Shown in pieces: positions 1 to 11,771 of a stretch of DNA of 64,000 nt; position 1 is the first letter of the stretch, and the number at the start of each line of letters is the position of its first letter. This DNA comes from Cryphonectria parasitica EP155. Lineage: Eukaryota; Ascomycota; Sordariomycetes; Diaporthales; Cryphonectriaceae. The notes under the pieces are model-generated. The model was not told where the DNA came from, searched no databases, and saw nothing but the letters and a program-made list of their open reading frames with translations. The DNA is taken from positions 1,161,630 through 1,225,629 of the forward strand of contig NW_024468916.1 in NCBI RefSeq assembly GCF_011745365.1. The letters run 5' to 3'. The position numbers were made by a program, and so were the translations under genes.

Positions 1-233
1 CGATTTTCCCTACGTGGTGCCTTCTCTCAGCAACACCAGCAAACATTCTCTGCAGATCAATTTCTCTCTCTTTTATTTCCCCTTTCATTCCATTAATTGG
101 ATAGATTCAATTTCTAGATTTGTATAGAGACGTCTTCACCTTCTTCCGCACTCTTCCCTAGACACTTGATCGAGAGCTCTTAGACTCTGCTCTCATCGAC
201 CAAGCAACCACGACCACAAACCACAGACAAAAG
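1..233 (+). promoter_or_regulatory. Promoter and 5' leader of the Pby1-like gene (left-truncated)
   Basis: This is pyrimidine-rich, T/C-tract leader sequence typical of filamentous fungal promoters. It leads directly into the ATG at 234. The window edge cuts it, so its full extent is unknown. No specific factor site is called. Confidence 0.4.
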
Positions 234-3020
234 ATGCACATCCTCGTGGTTAACGACGACGGCCCACCGTCTCCTCACTCCTCGCCCTATGTTCACTCTC
301 TTGTCCGCGAGCTCCAGACCGCCGGCCATGTCGTCAGCGTCTGCCTGCCGCACACGCAGCGCAGCTGGATCGGCAAGGCACACATGATCGGCCAGACCGT
401 CAAGCCGCTCTACTACAGGCCACCGCCCTTGTCGTCGCCCTCCTCCTCCTCCTCCTCCTCCTCCCTCCCCGCAGGTCTCGGCCCCGCCGACGACGAAACC
501 GCCCACGGGACCACACATGGCCGCCCATCAGCCGACGGCACCGTCGAGGAATGGGTCCTGGTAGACGGTACGCCCGCCTCCTGCGTGCAAATCGGGCTGT
601 ACCACTACTTCAGCGACCGAGGCCCCGTCGACCTAGTGGTATCGGGCCCTAACTATGGGCGCAATACGACTGCCGTATTCGCGCTGAGCTCGGGGACGCT
701 GGGCGGTGCGCTCGAGGCCGCTGCGTGCGGGAAGCGAGCCGTCGCGCTGTCGTATGCCTTCTTCAGCCGGAACCACGACCCGGAGATTGTGGCAGGCGCA
801 AGCAAACACGGCGTGCGGGTCATCGAGGCGCTGGTGCGACAGTGGCCAACAGACGGGAGCGTCGATGTGTACAGCGTGAACGTGCCACTGGTCGAAGGAG
901 TCGGGGAGGCCGCCACGGTGTTTGCGCCATGTCTGCAGAACTATTGGACTGCGGGGAACAGTGCGTTCGAGGCGGTTTCGGCCGAGGATAGTGGGGATGC
1001 GGACGAGGAGGAGGAGAGGATACGGCGCGGGGAGATGAACGGGGCTACTGTTGGGGAGGGTGACGAGGAGGCGAAGAAGAACAGCGGTCACGTGCATAGA
1101 CATTTCAAGTGGGCGCCTCAGCTGGGCGACGTGATGAAGGCCACGGCTGAGGCGCCTTCTTACGTTGACGGACAGGTCGTCAGAGCGGGCAAGACGAGGT
1201 AAGTCTTTCCTTCAACCCGATCGATGACGTCGATTCGACGCACCCTGGGTCTACTTCTTTTCTCCCTCCATCGTCCTCTGCTGACAGAGCACACAAACAC
1301 ACAGCGTGACGGCTTTGAAGGCAAACTTTTGGCATGCTGCGGAGCACCTACACGAGCAGGAGCTGAAGCTGTGAGTGACCTCGCCTGCGCATACGAAGTA
1401 GAGCATCATCATCAACGTATCTGCTGTATCTCTCCCTCTTTGTTGTCTTATGGTCTCACTCAGAACACGGGTTGGGTTCGCATTTGGGCCTTCGAAAAGA
1501 AAGAGAAGAAGACTTGAGGGGTATAGAGCCATATTAGAAGCCATTTTTCTCTAGAAATAGACAAGTGATGGATGCATGCACTCTTGCTCTTCTTCCTCTT
1601 TTCTCCCCCCGTAAGATTTGGATTCTTACTCCGGTGCAATTTTTCTAGGGATGTGCCAGAAGAAGCCAAGATCACAGCCCTCCCACTCAGGCCAGCTGAG
1701 GAGAAAGACATCCTCTACGCCATAGTCGACTATGAAGACCCATACGTCCAGCCCATCATCCTCTCGGCCTTGCAGTCCCTCGTCCCACCCTCCCGCCTCC
1801 GTCTCCTACCGGCCAACGCCACAGCCGTACCTCCAGGCACAAAGCTCCTCCAGATCCGCGCCTACGAGGCCATCGACTTCGACCGCGCCATGGCAAGCCC
1901 GTCTACCTCGCTCATCAACAGCTACATCATCCGCAAGGCCCTCATCCGCAAGCACTTCTTGTCCGCCACTGTGGACCACTGGGTCGCCAAGAACCCAACC
2001 TCGTCGCTGCGGGCCCACGTGCGACGTGGCGAGGCCTTCGAGGTCGACTACGCCGAGTTCCTAGACGATGCGCTCGTCGAGGCGTTTGACTTGCGGGCGA
2101 GCTTGGAGGCGAACGAAGAGGTGGGCTCCGACGCGGCGGAGAAGAGGGAGTGGTGGATCCTGAAACCGAGCATGAGCGATCGTGGGCAGGGCATACGGCT
2201 GTTTTCTACGATGGACGAGCTGCAGGGGATCTTTGACGGGTGGGAGGAGGACGAGCCTTCCTCCGATGACGACGACGAAGAAGAAGAGGAGGACGAGGAT
2301 CAGCCTGGGGATGATGACAACGGGCAGCACAACAAGGATTACATCACGACCTCACACCTTCGCCACTTTGTCGCGCAGCCCTACATCCACCCGCCCCTGC
2401 TGCTCCCCAGCTGCGACAACCGCAAGTTCCACATCAGGACGTACGTCCTCTGCGCCGGCGCCATGCGCGTCTACGTGTGCCGGGAGATGCTGGCCCTGTT
2501 CGCAGCGAGGCCATACTCACCACCTTGGGAGACGACGGACCCCGCTGCTGCTTCTTACCTCGACGCCCACCTGACCAACACGTGTCTCCAGGGCCCCAGA
2601 GCGGACGCCCTGTCCGTGCAGCGGTTCTGGGACCTCGACATGGACCCGGCTCTGCGGCAGTCCATCTTTTCCCAGATCTGCGAGGTCAGCGGCGAGGTCT
2701 TTGAGGCCGCGGCGCGGGTCATGATGGTGCACTTCCAGCCCCTGCCGTTCGCGTTCGAGGTCTACGGGCTGGATTTCCTCGTCGACGCGGCGGGGACGCC
2801 GTGGCTGCTGGAGGTCAACGCCTTTCCTGATTTCAAGCAGACGGGCCACGAGCTGAGGGAGACGGTTGTGGCTGGGTTCTGGAGGGGAGCTCTGCGATTG
2901 GGGGTAGGGTCGTGGGCGGGCGTGGAGGATGGGGGCGCCGGGGCCGAGGGCGATGATGATGATGATGATGATGATGCGCAGATGGTACTTGTGAGGGAGA
3001 TTGATCTGGGTAGGAGGTAG
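234..3020 (+). CDS. pby1: SurE-like phosphatase / tubulin-tyrosine-ligase fusion protein (Pby1-like)
   Basis: The gene model is join(234..1198,1305..1370,1649..3020), 800 aa. Residues 1-343 form a SurE domain: the metal-binding NDDG motif is at residues 7-10, followed by VDGTPASCVQIG and the SGPNYGRN loop. Exon 2 is only 66 bp and encodes the family's ALKANFWH segment, which fixes both splice junctions. Residues about 345-800 form a tubulin-tyrosine-ligase (TTL) ATP-grasp domain, with ILKPSMSDRGQGIR, a KFHIRTYVLC strand, the HLTNT motif and a C-terminal GLDFLVD..LLEVNAFPDF metal/ATP site. This domain order is that of yeast Pby1, a protein associated with mRNA processing bodies; the enzymatic substrate is not settled. 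Two acidic insertions (about residues 547-573 and near the C-terminus) and a Ser run in the SurE domain are low-complexity additions. Intron 2 (278 bp) is long for this window. Confidence 0.9.
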
Positions 3021-3183
3021 AAGGGAAGTAGAGGGGTGATGAGTATTCGTTTGAGGCTTTGCGACGCTTTGGTGCTTACGATATTTCATGCGTGGGCGTG
3101 GGGACACCATGCACGCCTGGACTACGAATTACACACATACGATGCTGAGCCAATTCATTCTATTTTGGAGGCGGCTTTGCCAT

Positions 3184-3567
3184 TTATCCATCGCGGCGCA
3201 TGAGATCGTATAGGCGGAGCGTGACAAGCGCAATGCCAGCAAGACCCAGGCTGAATGTGTATGGAATCCTGGCTGAGGCAGTCCCAGATGAGGTTGGACC
3301 TGCGTGTTCATCCTCCTCAACGTTCCTCGTCGTCCTCCTCCTCCTTGTGACTCCGTGAGTCTCAGCCTCTCCAAAACATCTCTGCGGCAGTGGGAATTGG
3401 CTGTACGAGAACGGAGAGCACGGCCGGTTCGGACCATGGAGGCTGTGAAATAGTGGAAAGGTCAGGCAGACAGACAGATAGAGAGATAGACAAGACCATG
3501 GCACGGGACTCTTTGATGAAGTCGGAACGCATGTATTAGTCTCATTGCGATCGGCCTTGCGAGACAA
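3184..3567 (-). CDS. Possible small tail-anchored protein (weak)
   Basis: This minus-strand frame ends with a segment, roughly the last 30 residues, that reads like a single membrane span followed by basic residues (IPYTFSLGLAGIALVTL then RLYDLMRRDG). Upstream of that it is Arg/Thr/Glu-rich and low in complexity. A polypyrimidine tract ending in CAG near 3448 could be an intron acceptor, in which case the true N-terminus lies in another exon. No family is recognised, and an overlapping frame is also open. It could equally be a chance frame in the 3' region of the Pby1-like gene. Confidence 0.2.
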   Translation of the reverse strand: MSRKADRNETNTCVPTSSKSPVPWSCLSLYLSVCLTFPLFHSLHGPNRPCSPFSYSQFPLPQRCFGEAETHGVTRRRRTTRNVEEDEHAGPTSSGTASARIPYTFSLGLAGIALVTLRLYDLMRRDG

Positions 3568-5860
3568 CTAGACAAAAAAGCCAAGGTGAATCTCATTCTA
3601 TTTCGAAAGTGAGCGAGTGAGCCTTGCGTGTTGCTAATTATCGCAACCGCTTACACCATCACGCTGGCCAGTACGTAGCATCCATGACTACGACCGGGAG
3701 GGGGTCCTCGTAGCTGAGCCACTGGTTTCTCTGCATGTCTCTGATTCTTTCGCATCACCATTTTCACACATTGGAATCAAAAATAGGAGATTTAGAAAAG
3801 AAAAATCTCACCAAGACGGATAAAACGGTGCCTCGATGGATCTGGGCCGATGTACCCCGATGGCGGGCCCCCAAAGGGCCGAGGCAACCCTGATTCGATG
3901 CTGGTGGTACACACTTGTGGTGGCTGTGTACTGTAGTGACCATGATCTCAGAACGGCGTGCATACGCAATATAGACAAGAGAGGGGGAAAAGAGAAAAAA
4001 GGCCCCACAGATCCTTTGACCCGACTTGAGTGAAGGTGGTGTCGGGGAGAGTGTGAGAGTGAGGGAATACTTGTGTCGGGTTGGCGATGAGGCAAATCAG
4101 GTTGCGGTCCAGGTCGCTACCCAAGTCATGAATCCTCGGTTCCTGTTCGGAGGTGTGCTTGGCTTTGTTGCATCGTCGGCTGAAGGAGGCAACTATCAGG
4201 CTGCTCCCTCGCGCTCTCTAATACCAGAGTAGATGAATGAAAGGTTGCCAAGGGGCCCACCACACGCTACGGGTGCTTAGAGTTTTCTGCACAGCCTCAA
4301 TCATCTGTCGTTTTAGAGATATCGACGGCAGCAGAATCTTGACGGGCAACGTAACCTGCCTTGCCACTGTGAGGGCGACTTCTGCCCATATCAAGAAGAA
4401 GAAGAGGACGAAAAAGGAAAAAGACTTTGCCATTGCTGCCGAGGAGCAAGTCTGGCAAAGTATATGATGATGAGAGAAAAAAGGGGGTTTTCTGTAAGTC
4501 TTGGGACGCCAGTACGCCTCGTCGTCAGCCTGCATGCGATTTGTCGTCAGACACTTTCACAGGATTCCACAGCATTTGAGCATTACCATAACGTCGGGGC
4601 TCACAAGTGCATGGCCCCTCCTTGCAGCATTTATCACAGCCATTCGATAAGACACATGGCAGCTCCAGGTCTTACTGGTAAAGAACGCCTTCAGCAGTAT
4701 GCGCCGCAGCACGTGGCAAGGGGCAGTCCCCGACATGCTCAGGCCGATCATCCCCAGAGGGTGTGTGTGTTGTCCGTCGGGCTACATGATCGTGCCAAGA
4801 CCATGATAAATATCCTACCGGAGGGGGGACGGGTTGTTCTGCAGTCTCATTTTCGAAGGTGTGTGTTGTTGTGGTAGGTAGATCAATACCAAGCGCCTCA
4901 AAGTGGGGGTCCTCCTCTCAATCAAAGGGGAGATATTTATTAGTTGTCAATATCTCATGTTGGCGGTAATAGACGTTCTTGGCCTGCCGGGAAAGGCCTG
5001 TCTGTTTCTCGGGGAATGGAAGTTTTCTAGAAGGTCAGGACCGCCCTTCCGGCGCGGCAGGCGATGTTTGATGGACCAAAAGTCTCTACATGGATGCCGA
5101 CTCATAATTCATGCCCACCTCGTGTTTTGCTGACATTGATGCGGTCGTGCGTTGACAATTGCTGGCTGGCTTGGGGGCATGGAGGCTGCAAGATTAATTC
5201 GATCAATGAGCCCACCACCACAGCTTCCAGGGGGAAAGCCAAGCCAAAGTCGAGTTGCAGAGTCTCCCCCTCCCACCCTTGTCTTCCGGAGCTAAGGCCC
5301 TTGGGGAACGGAGAGCAGTCTGGGCCAAGGGGGCCAGAACTCATATCGCGAGACCTGGGCCCGACAAGCCGTCCCCACTGTACGGAGATGAAGGCCCCAG
5401 CGTCAATGACGGTGAAGGGCGGTCAAGTTCACGTCATTCGATTCGAATGAATCCGCTAGTTCGGAGATAAGGACGCTGTAGGGCACCTGGACGACGGAAA
5501 GGAGGTGAGCGAGGAGGAAGAGGAGGCTCTTCTCAACCGATAGGGCGCATATTGACGCCGACCAAGCTCCCTTTCTCTCTGCCTTTTTTTCCAAGAGGAC
5601 AAGATGAAGGTGAGGTGAGGTTTTAGGCTGGATGGCTGCGGTGGTGCCATGTCACACACACTCTCTCTCACAGCATGCGGTTGGTGGCAGGAGAAGAGAC
5701 AGGATGTGCACCAAGGAATGAGCCAAGAAGGAGAGCCAATGAGACCGGATGGCAAATTTGGACGCATGCGGGGGCGCCATCTCGATATATCTCAGCACCG
5801 TCGATCCGCACATCTGGCAGCATTGCTGATCTTTACTAGCGAAGGGTCTGGAGCGGTTTG

Positions 5861-5922
5861 ATGAAGAAGACAAAGAAGAAGGAGAAGGAGAAGGAGAAGA
5901 AGAAGAAGAAGAAGAAGAAGAG
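5861..5922. repeat. GAA/GGA purine microsatellite
   Basis: About 60 bases of almost pure purine with GAA and GGAGAA units, in noncoding DNA. Such tracts are common in fungal promoters and leaders. No gene depends on it. Confidence 0.8.
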
Positions 5923-7118
5923 GGGAAACGGTTGAGGTTTCCATTGCAGGGCTGGCCTGATTGAGTGAGTGGGTGAGTCTCGAAGGAGAAGTTGAGGCGA
6001 CCCTTAGGAGGGCCTAGCTTAGAAGGCTTGGTCGGCCTTGAGGAATGAGGAGCTGGAGGCCCAAAGGATGCCTCTGGGGCGTTGTCTGAACCCGCCACAG
6101 TGGCTAACTAATGAAGCGTCGTGACTTGTTGCAGGTCGGTATATGGCCTCACAATAGTGACAGGTGCCTGTAGCTTGTCTCTGCTTTCTTTGTGTGGGCT
6201 TGTCCACAACACTTTCAGCCTGTCAGGGTTGTCTGGTTTTCCACATTGCGGCGCAGCCAAGAGCCCAAGGCATTGGCATCCGCATTGGCGCCATCACAGG
6301 CTGTTATGTTAGCACTCCAAGGCATAGGTTATCGGCTTCGCCATTGATTTCCAGCTTGACAATCGAGGCAGCCGGGAGGCATTGATCTGAGTTTGTGTGT
6401 TGTAGTATGGGGAAAATTGTCTTTTGACGTGTGGATGAAGTGGAGATTATCATCATCAGCGATGGGGGCTTTGGGGGACTCGGCAATGTTGATTCTTCTT
6501 AAAAGTTGCAGGCGAGAAGCAGGAGGCCTTCCTGCCTTGTTGTAGCTTAACCTGGCTGACTGGCTGACTGCCCTCCCTCATACTACCTACTCGCCTTCCT
6601 TATACTACTACTGAATGATAGCGTAATACATAGTACATGCTATAGTAGAGTTTTACCAAAGTGCACAGAACTGCACTATGCATCCCCCTCCTCCTTAGTG
6701 GAGAAGGACGTTTTTCAAAGTGCTGGACTGCCTCACCAGTTAGGACGGTTGCTGAAGCGCTGAAGTACCAACCTGCCTGGGCACGTACGGCACAAGGGTC
6801 CGGTGCAAGCAGCACCAACCAGTGTTGCTCAGGCCCCACCTATTACCGCTAGTGGGTCTCGTGCTACCCATTAGAGTCTACCCCTGATCCTTGTTCGTGC
6901 ATTTGCACTGCCACTCTCGAGTTCGCCTGGTTGCGTTTGCTCTCCCTATACCCAACATGATTTACCACTTCTTTTACTTTCCTTCATTACTACAACACAC
7001 CTATACAAACCACTTCCCTATCATCGAGGCAATTCCCGTTCGGGAGAGCCATGCCATCCCCTCTCTGTCATTCGGCAAGATCAAAGCGAGGACGAGAATC
7101 TCGTCCATCTATTCGAAA

Positions 7119-10100
7119 ATGGCACCTGGCCGGCCTAGGGCGTGAGTATCATTGCCATCCCATCCCCTTGAACGACCTGTGCCCTGTACTATACTGCACC
7201 GCATGAGTCCCTCCTCCAGCGAGCTGACCTGGAAGTCCACTACAGACCTACCATTACCATCGATACCACGGCGGTGAACCCAAGTCCCCAAGATGATGCG
7301 CCCGAAGATGGTGTCTCGAGACCCGCTGGTCACTCGCCTGTCTCCACGTTTGACGATGGCCACAGCCCATCGACAGTTGTCGACCCATTGGCCCAGACAT
7401 GGACCACCACCTCACACAGAATCACGCGCGAGTCCTCCGATGTACACGAGGGCCGACCAATTTTAAATACAGAACCATCTTATGAAAGCAGTCGCCCAAC
7501 AAGCCCTCACAATGTCTCCAGCCCGGTCTCCAGGGGGACCGACGGCGTCTTCCTTTCTGTCCCAGGCAACCAAAATCTCCGTTCAAGGCAGAACAGTGTC
7601 GACTCGTCTGACGGTGGATCTCGGCCTCGGTCATCAACACAGCTGGATATGGGCACCACTCTCTACCAGAGCGAGCAGGGAGACAACAAGGCCGCGATCT
7701 CGGCAGAATTGGATAATGAAAAAATAATGAGCGACCCTAATGCGTTGAAACCTGACCAAGGAAAAGAGGCGGACTTCCAGGTCGACGACAACCCATTTGC
7801 TTTCAGCCCTGGACAGATGTCCAAGATGTTCAACCCAAAAAGTCTCGCTGCGTTTTATACATTAGGAGGACTGAAAGGCATAGAAAAGGGCTTGCGATCA
7901 GACAGACACGCCGGCCTGGGCGTCGATGAGAACCACTTGGATGGGCAGGTTTCTTTCGCGGACGCGACGGGTTCCAAGAAAATCGAGACCGAGGGCACAA
8001 GCTCCGCAGCCCCGGAGGCGACCACCGAGACGCATACCCACTCGGCGGCAAATTCGGATAACCATTTCACCGACAGAAAACGAGTGTTCAGCGACAACCG
8101 GCTTCCGGAGAAGAAGGGCAAGAGCTTGTTGCAGCTGATGTGGATCACATACAACGACAAGGTGCTGATTTTACTTTCTATTGCGGCCGTCGTGTCGCTG
8201 GCCATTGGCCTCTACCAGACATTTGGTACAAAACACGACGCAGCAAACCCGCCGGTCGAATGGGTTGAGGGTGTCGCCATCATTGTGGCTATTCTGATTG
8301 TTGTTGTTGTCGGTTCTCTTAACGACTATCAAAAGGAACGACAGTTCGCCAAGTTGAACAAGAAAAAGCAGTCCCGAGACGTCAAGGTTGTGCGGTCGGG
8401 AAAGATCATCGAAATCAGCGTCTTCGACATCCTCGTCGGCGATGTGCTCCACCTTGAGCCGGGCGACATGATTCCGGTCGATGGAGTATTGATTGAGGGG
8501 TTCAACGTCAAATGTGATGAGTCGCAGGCCACGGGAGAGTCCGACATCATCCGAAAACGGCCAGCTGACGAGGTCATCGCCGCCATCGAGAACGGGGAGG
8601 ACCTCAGCAAGATGGACCCATTCATTCAATCTGGAGCCCGTGTCATGGAAGGAGTCGGAACGTTCATGTCCACAGCCGTCGGCATCAACTCGAGCTATGG
8701 CAAGACTCTCATGGCCCTGAACGACGACCCTGAGATGACGCCGCTGCAGTCAAAGCTTAATATCATCGCCGAGTACATCGCAAAGCTCGGAGGTGCCGCC
8801 GGTCTGCTGCTGTTCATCGTGCTCTTCATCGAGTTTCTGGTCAAGCTCAAGTACCAAGGCTCTCTGTCGCCAGCCGAGAAGGGCCAAGAGTTCCTCAACA
8901 TCTTCATCGTCGTTGTTACTATCATCGTGGTGGCTGTACCCGAAGGTCTGCCACTGGCTGTCACACTGGCTCTGGCTTTCGCGACAACGCGCATGTTGAG
9001 GGACAACAATCTGGTTCGGCATCTCAAGGCTTGTGAGGTGATGGGCAATGCCACCACTATCTGCTCGGACAAGACGGGTACTCTGACCCAGAACAAGATG
9101 CAGGTCGTGGTGGGTACCATCAGCACGTCACATCGATTTGGCGGAGCACCACCCCAGGCCGGAGAAGACGACAAGAACGAAAAGCCGTCCACAGACGTCA
9201 GTGCTGCAGAGTTCGTCAAGATGCTCGGTCCCGATGTCAAGGAGCTGCTGAAGAACTCGATTTCCCTGAACTCCACGGCCTTTGAGGGCGAGGTTGATGG
9301 GCAGATGACCTTCATTGGGTCCAAGACCGAGACCGCTCTCCTCATCTTCGCCAAGGAACATCTCGGCATGGGCCCTGTCAGTGAGGAGCGGGCGAATGCC
9401 AAAATCCTGCAGCTCATCCCCTTCGACTCAGGCCGCAAGTGTATGGGCATCGTGGTCCAGATGTCTAACGGCAAGGCCAGGCTGTACGTGAAGGGCGCTT
9501 CGGAGATAGTGCTTGCGCAGTGCACGTCGATGCTGCGAGACCCTTCCACGGATTGCTCGATTGCACCATTCGGCCCGGAACACAAGGAAACCATAACCAA
9601 GCTTATCGAGCACTATGCTTCGCAATCTCTCCGGACCATCGGTATCGTATACAAGGAGTTCGACAAGTGGCCACCAGCAAGAGCTCGCCGCGTGGATGGC
9701 GAGAAGGATGAGGTCCAGTTCGACACCATCTTCTCCAACATGGTGTTTGTCGGCATGGTTGGCATAAAGGACCCACTGCGTGAAGGCGTTCGCGAGGCTG
9801 TGAAGGACTGCCAGAAGGCCGGAGTTGTGGTTCGCATGGTCACCGGCGACAACAAGATCACGGCCCAGGCGATCGCACAGGACTGCGGCATCTTACAGCC
9901 TGACTCCCTCGTTCTCGAAGGCCCTGAATTTCGTAACATGCCCACATCAGAACAGATCAGTATCTTGCCGAGACTGCATGTGCTGGCTCGGTCTAGTCCC
10001 GAGGACAAACGCACTCTGGTTGGTCTTCTGAAGAACAAGGGAGAGACGGTTGCGGTCACTGGAGATGGCACCAACGATGCCCCAGCCCTGAAGCTTGCCG

Positions 10101-11529
10101 ACGTCGGATTCTCCATGGGTATTGCCGGTACCGAAGTCGCCAAGGAGGCCTCGGCAATCATCCTCATGGACGACAATTTCAACTCCATCGTCAAGGCCCT
10201 GAAATGGGGTCGTGCTGTCAATGACGCCGTCAAGCGATTCCTGCAGTTCCAGCTGACTGTCAACATTACTGCTGTCATTCTGACCTTTGTCTCAGCCGTT
10301 TCCAGCGAATCTGAGTCCAGCGTCCTGACGGCAGTTCAGCTGCTATGGGTCAACTTGATCATGGACACGCTTGCCGCGTTGGCTCTCGCGACCGATCCCC
10401 CACAGGACAGTGTTTTAAACCGCAAGCCAGAGCGCAGGAACTCTTCCATTATCTCTACCACCATGTGGAAGATGATCATCGGCCAGGCCATTTACCAACT
10501 TGTCATCACCTTCTTGATCTATTTCGGAAAAGCAGCTGTCTTGCCCGGCCCTGATGATATCACAGACGACCAGATTCAAACACTGGTGTTCAACACGTTT
10601 GTGTGGATGCAGATCTTCAACCAGTGGAAGTAAGTCCAATGAATACAACTCCTTGCCCTCGCCTGTTTTTTAAGCCCCTGTAAGAACGAATTAAAGGGAA
10701 CAAGATGTTAACCCTGCGCAGTAACCGTCGTCTGGATAATCAGTTCAACATCTTCGAGGGCCTCCTCAAGAATTGGTTCTTCATTGGTATCAGCATCATC
10801 ATGTGTGGTGGACAGGTCCTCATCGTCTTTGTCGGTGGCAAGGCATTCAACATCGCCAGCGGCGGGCAGTCTGCCATCATGTGGGGTACCGCCATCCTGC
10901 TTGGATTCCTGTCGATTCCTATCGGCGTTGTCATCCGCCTCATTCCCGACTCGCTTCTGGAGAAGATGGTACCCGAATCTCTCAAGCGCAGGGCCCAGTC
11001 CAAGGTGCCTGAATTCACCGTCTCGGACGACGAGGAGCGTTTCCAGCACTACCCAGCCCCGTTCGCCGACGTCCGCGACGAGCTTGCCTTCATGAAGCGG
11101 CTCAAGGGCGGACGTGTTAACAATCTCAAGTTCGCCATGAAGCACCCACGCGAAACCTTCATTCCCAAGTACAAGAGCCCATCCCACTCGCGTCAGAACT
11201 CCCGGTCCAACTCCATACGACTGCCCATGACGCCAACCCGAGAGAATAGCTTCGGATCAACGAGTGCCGGTAATATGCTTGGCCAAGGCACGCCCGAGTC
11301 CAGCCGGAAACCTTCTCGGTCGATACGCTCCAGGTCCAACTCGGCTCTAGGCGCCGCGACGCTGATGACAGGCCTTGTAGCCGGCAGCGTCGGTGCAGCG
11401 GGCTGGTCACCCGTAGACAGAGCCGCTGACTGGCAACAGTTTCCTCCCGTCAAACCAACACCCTCGCCACTAGGTGCTGCTGCTGCTGCTTCTTCGTCCT
11501 CCAAACCAGACGAGAGCTCATCATCATGA
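7119..11529 (+). CDS. P-type IIB Ca2+-transporting ATPase (PMC1/PMCA family)
   Basis: The model is join(7119..7141,7246..10629,10722..11529), 1404 aa. Exon 1 is tiny (eight codons, MAPGRPRA). Splicing to 7246 joins it in frame to the long exon, and the last junction restores the family sequence QWNNRRLDNQFNIFEG. The protein pumps Ca2+ at the cost of ATP, by homology into the vacuole. Visible signatures are a first membrane span near residues 313-334, the Ca2+-site PEGLP motif at 573-577, the phosphorylated Asp616 in CSDKTGTLT, the nucleotide-binding KGASE at 757-761, MVTGDN, and GDGTNDAPALK from 947. About 310 residues precede the first span and are Ser/Thr/Pro-rich. About 150 hydrophilic residues, rich in Ser and Arg, follow the last span; both are candidate regulatory tails. 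Fungi carry several paralogues of this type, so I give no symbol. The gene converges on the HET gene with 242 bp between stop codons. Confidence 0.95.
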
Positions 11530-11771
11530 CACCTCCATGACTGGCTGATCAAACAGCCACTAGCGGCGAAATAAAACCAACAAAAAATGGAAGGTGTTCG
11601 GATTTGAGAAGGTAATGATGACCTTGGTGTATTCTAAACGTTTATTTCTTCTTTCTTCTCCGGATGGCTGGGACAGGGTATCTCGATAGACAGTACCGGT
11701 AGTAATGCATACCCTAAAGCTTTTGTGAGGGCAATCTCGTCCTGCTTATACAATGATCTGTTCCACATGTC

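Larger units (their letters stand above)
3021..7118. other. 4.1 kb gene-poor interval upstream of the Ca2+-ATPase
   Basis: No convincing conserved gene is visible. It holds short overlapping frames on both strands, a GAA/GGA purine tract (5861-5922), and presumably the promoter and long leader of the Ca2+-ATPase gene toward its right end. One minus-strand frame near 3184-3567 ends in a membrane-like segment and is listed separately. Confidence 0.5.

Noticed and set aside
8695..9600. 301-codon minus-strand frame
   Set aside because: Antisense shadow of the Ca2+-ATPase gene, created by its codon bias.
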